From CAWJMN01 sp963844055 (lineage in GTDB: Bacteria > Planctomycetota > Planctomycetia > Pirellulales > Pirellulaceae): 64,000 bases of DNA. Location: contig CAWJMN010000001.1 in assembly GCA_963844055.1 (NCBI GenBank), positions 2,790,001 through 2,854,000 on the forward strand. The letters run 5' to 3'. Both the position numbers and the translations under genes were made by a program. Shown here one piece after another: positions 62,122-64,000 of this stretch. The notes beneath the pieces are model-generated. The model had not been told where the DNA came from and ran no database searches. It saw only the letters and a program-made list of their open reading frames with translations. The number at the start of each line of letters is the position of its first letter. Position 1 is the stretch's first letter.

Positions 62122-63549
62122 TTAGACCTTTACCTCGGCCGACACGGCACCACTTGCGGCATACCGAGCCCGAATCGGGGCCACCACCTCTGCTACGAAA
62201 TCATCGACCTGTTCGGGCGCACGTCCCACATACTGAGCAGAATCTAGCGCCGCCGAGAGATTCACATCCGAAAAGGCCGGATCGCGCGACAGTCGCTCTA
62301 GCATGTCGTTGGGAAGCCCTTGTTGCTTCACAACCACGCCCGCATCCAAACTGTGCTGCCGAATTCGCTCGTGCAGTTCTTGCCGATCTCCACCCGCTTC
62401 TACCGCCGCCATCAACAGGTTTTCGGTAGCCATAAATGGAAGCTCTTCCGCCAGATTCCGTGCAACAACCTTCGGATAGACCACCAAACCTGTGGCGATG
62501 TTCTGAAGCAAAATCAGGATAGCATCAATCCCCAAAAACGCCTGCGGCAGCACAAGTCGACGATTGGCGCTGTCATCAAGTGTCCGCTCCATCCACTGCG
62601 TCGCCACCGTTTGTGCAGCACTCGATTGCAGGCTCATAACAAACCGGGCCAAGGCACAAACTCGCTCGCTGCGCATGGGGTTTCGTTTATATGCCATCGC
62701 CGAGGAGCCAATCTGATTGGCTTCAAACGGCTCTTCGACTTCCTTACGTGAAGCGAGAATCCGCAAGTCGGTCGCCATCTTATGGGCCGACTGGGCAACG
62801 CCACTGAGCGCATCCACGATTTGCGAATCGATCTTCCGCGTGTAGGTCTGCCCAGAAACCGCTACCGTCTCCGCAAATCCCAGCTTTTCCGAAACCCGCT
62901 TTTCAAGCTGCCGAACCTTCGCATGATCGCCATGAAACAGGGCTAAAAAGCTCGCCTGAGTACCCGTTGTTCCCTTCACACTTCGCGACTTCAGATGGGC
63001 GATCCGCATCTCCACATCTTGCAAATCCAGCACCAGATCATAAATCCACAGCGTGGCCCGCTTGCCAACCGTCGTCGGCTGGGCAGGTTGTAAATGCGTA
63101 TATCCCAGGCAGGCCATATCCCGGTATTTTTCGGCAAAAGTCGAAAGCAAATCAATTACCTTCGCCAGTCGCTTGGCCACCATTTGCAGCCCCTCGCGGA
63201 GCAAAATCAGATCCGTATTATCCGTGACGTAACAACTGGTCGCCCCCAGGTGGATAATCCCGCGCGCCTTCGGGCACAAATCTCCATACGTATGCACGTG
63301 GGCCATTACATCGTGTCGCAGGCTCTTCTCATACGTTGCCGCAACCTGAAAATCGATGTCGTGGATATGCTGCTTCAGCTCGTCGATTTGTTCCTGGGTG
63401 ATGGCAAGTCCAAGCTCACGTTCTGCCTCGGCCAGCACGATCCAAAGCTGTCGCCACGTACTAAACTTGCGCTGCTCACTCCACAATTGAGCCATCTCTG
63501 AAGAGCAGTAGCGCGAGATCAATGGATTTTCGTAGCGGTCGTGTGACAT
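62122..63549 (-). CDS. purB: adenylosuccinate lyase
   Basis: A 475-residue protein of the fumarase/aspartase superfamily. Start ATG 63549 (MSHDRYENPLISRYCSSEMA). Segments: WIVLAEAERELGLAI, HDVMAHVHTYGDLCPKARGI, HLGATSCYVTDNTDLILLRE, GYTHLQPAQPTTVGKRATLW and the signature IGSSAMAYKRNPMRSERVCA. It makes fumarate in two steps of purine synthesis (SAICAR and AMP). The Met in the signature is Ala here (SSAMAYKRNP against SSAMPYKRNP), a mild difference. Confidence 0.95.
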   Translation of the reverse strand: MSHDRYENPLISRYCSSEMAQLWSEQRKFSTWRQLWIVLAEAERELGLAITQEQIDELKQHIHDIDFQVAATYEKSLRHDVMAHVHTYGDLCPKARGIIHLGATSCYVTDNTDLILLREGLQMVAKRLAKVIDLLSTFAEKYRDMACLGYTHLQPAQPTTVGKRATLWIYDLVLDLQDVEMRIAHLKSRSVKGTTGTQASFLALFHGDHAKVRQLEKRVSEKLGFAETVAVSGQTYTRKIDSQIVDALSGVAQSAHKMATDLRILASRKEVEEPFEANQIGSSAMAYKRNPMRSERVCALARFVMSLQSSAAQTVATQWMERTLDDSANRRLVLPQAFLGIDAILILLQNIATGLVVYPKVVARNLAEELPFMATENLLMAAVEAGGDRQELHERIRQHSLDAGVVVKQQGLPNDMLERLSRDPAFSDVNLSAALDSAQYVGRAPEQVDDFVAEVVAPIRARYAASGAVSAEVKV

Positions 63550-63884
63550 CCCCAAAGGCTTTCCCAAAAAAGACTGCGCTAAATGTATCGCCTGTGCGGG
63601 CTCCACAAAATTTGGAGCAAGTCCCGTAGCGAAACCTTGATTTTACGGGACGATTCGCTCCTTCGTTAGGGGGTCTGCTAGGTGCAATTTCTCGAAGAAA
63701 GGGACTCATCCCCGAGATCTTCACCCACCTTTTTTTCCCCACTGACTTGGCCCTGGGGGGCCAGACCTTTATCATTTCGGGGAGTCTTGCCGAATTACCT
63801 CTCCCACATGGCAGCTCGGCATCAGCATAAACTGGTAGGTGAATAAGCGTTTTGTAGCTCCCATGCCGTAGAGGATGCATCCCT

Positions 63885-64000
63885 GTGTCAGGCAAAGTTA
63901 CTGGAAAAGTCACTGGTTACACACCCAGTGGCAACTTGATCACTAGCATCACGACTGCTCAACTGGCCGCTGCTCCTCGAGATCAGTCCACGTCCGTCCG
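63885..64000 (+). CDS. start of a gene cut by the window end, possibly SAM-hydroxide adenosyltransferase-like
   Basis: Start GTG 63885, with AGAGG about 10 bases upstream. The visible 38 residues read SGKVTGKVTGYTPSGNLITS and ITTAQLAAAPRDQSTSVR. The pattern G-x-V-x-x-x-x-x-x-GNLIT-x-I resembles the C-terminal domain of SAM-hydroxide adenosyltransferases, but here it would be at the N-terminus of a protein. The assignment is weak. The gap from 63550 to 63884 holds no other gene I can support. Confidence 0.35.
   Translation, partial: MSGKVTGKVTGYTPSGNLITSITTAQLAAAPRDQSTSV

Noticed and set aside
1..64000. CRISPR arrays, prophage or integrase genes, rRNA operons
   Set aside because: None seen: no regular direct repeats, no phage structural genes and no rRNA signature anywhere in the window.

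Overview
This 64 kb window looks like chromosomal DNA of a planctomycete, most likely of the Pirellulaceae/Pirellulales. The reasons are the typical mix of secreted PQQ/WD40-like repeat proteins, a DUF1080 (3-keto-disaccharide hydrolase) protein, a DUF1570-type metallopeptidase-like protein, a MoxR-DUF58-BatA-like-VWA operon, SMP-30 beta-propellers, a PPi-type phosphofructokinase, short planctomycete-type ECF sigma factors and moderately high G+C. The assignment is inferred from gene content only.

Layout. 1-3.3 kb: the start of an ECF sigma gene (cut by the window edge), a complete IS5-family element (351-1202, 3-bp TTA target duplication), a solitary HNH endonuclease gene and a secreted prenyltransferase-fold protein with a haem-type CxxCH motif. 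3.3-9.0 kb: leuC-leuD (leucine synthesis), a di-haem cytochrome c peroxidase, a secreted beta-propeller and bioB. 9.2-17 kb: a PSP1-domain protein, an ABC-F ATPase, miaE, a tandem pair of zinc-ribbon membrane proteins followed by a double-TM2 protein, an SMP-30 lactonase with a broken frame and a small L7/L12-CTD-like protein. 17-23.6 kb: the MoxR/DUF58/BatA/VWA operon. 23.7-32.3 kb: two PQQ-repeat proteins, a phytanoyl-CoA-type dioxygenase, an orphan receiver protein, an amidase, a gamma-carbonic anhydrase and a membrane C39-like peptidase. 32.6-38 kb: a His/Gly-rich secreted peptide with a possible sigma-54 promoter, then a three-gene operon of one ExbB/MotA-like and two different ExbD-like single-pass proteins. 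This is the most attractive candidate here for a poorly described system. 38-44.8 kb: dapF, xseA-xseB, a polyprenyl synthase, dxs and nadK. 44.8-51.4 kb: a secreted hypothetical protein, a two-domain ABC permease, the DUF1570 and DUF1080 proteins and PPi-PFK. 51.4-54.6 kb: the hisD-hisC-hisB operon. 54.8-60.8 kb: threonine aldolase, an AlkC/AlkD-like protein and a TetR-controlled DevBCA/MacAB-like exporter with a clear operator dyad. 61-64 kb: a membrane-anchored hypothetical protein, tRNA-Gln(CTG), purB and the start of one more gene.

A striking property of the sequence is a set of single-base frame breaks. nadK, the polyprenyl synthase, pfk, hisB, an SMP-30 protein and the IS transposase each become full length when one base is added or removed. 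Several are core genes and most breaks are not in long homopolymers. Assembly or sequencing indels are the simplest explanation, and anyone using automatic calls here should expect split genes.

Roughly half of the proteins carry signal peptides or membrane anchors, so much of the window serves the cell envelope and periplasm. The rest is conserved central metabolism: leucine, histidine, lysine/peptidoglycan, isoprenoid, biotin, purine and NADP synthesis, and glycolysis.
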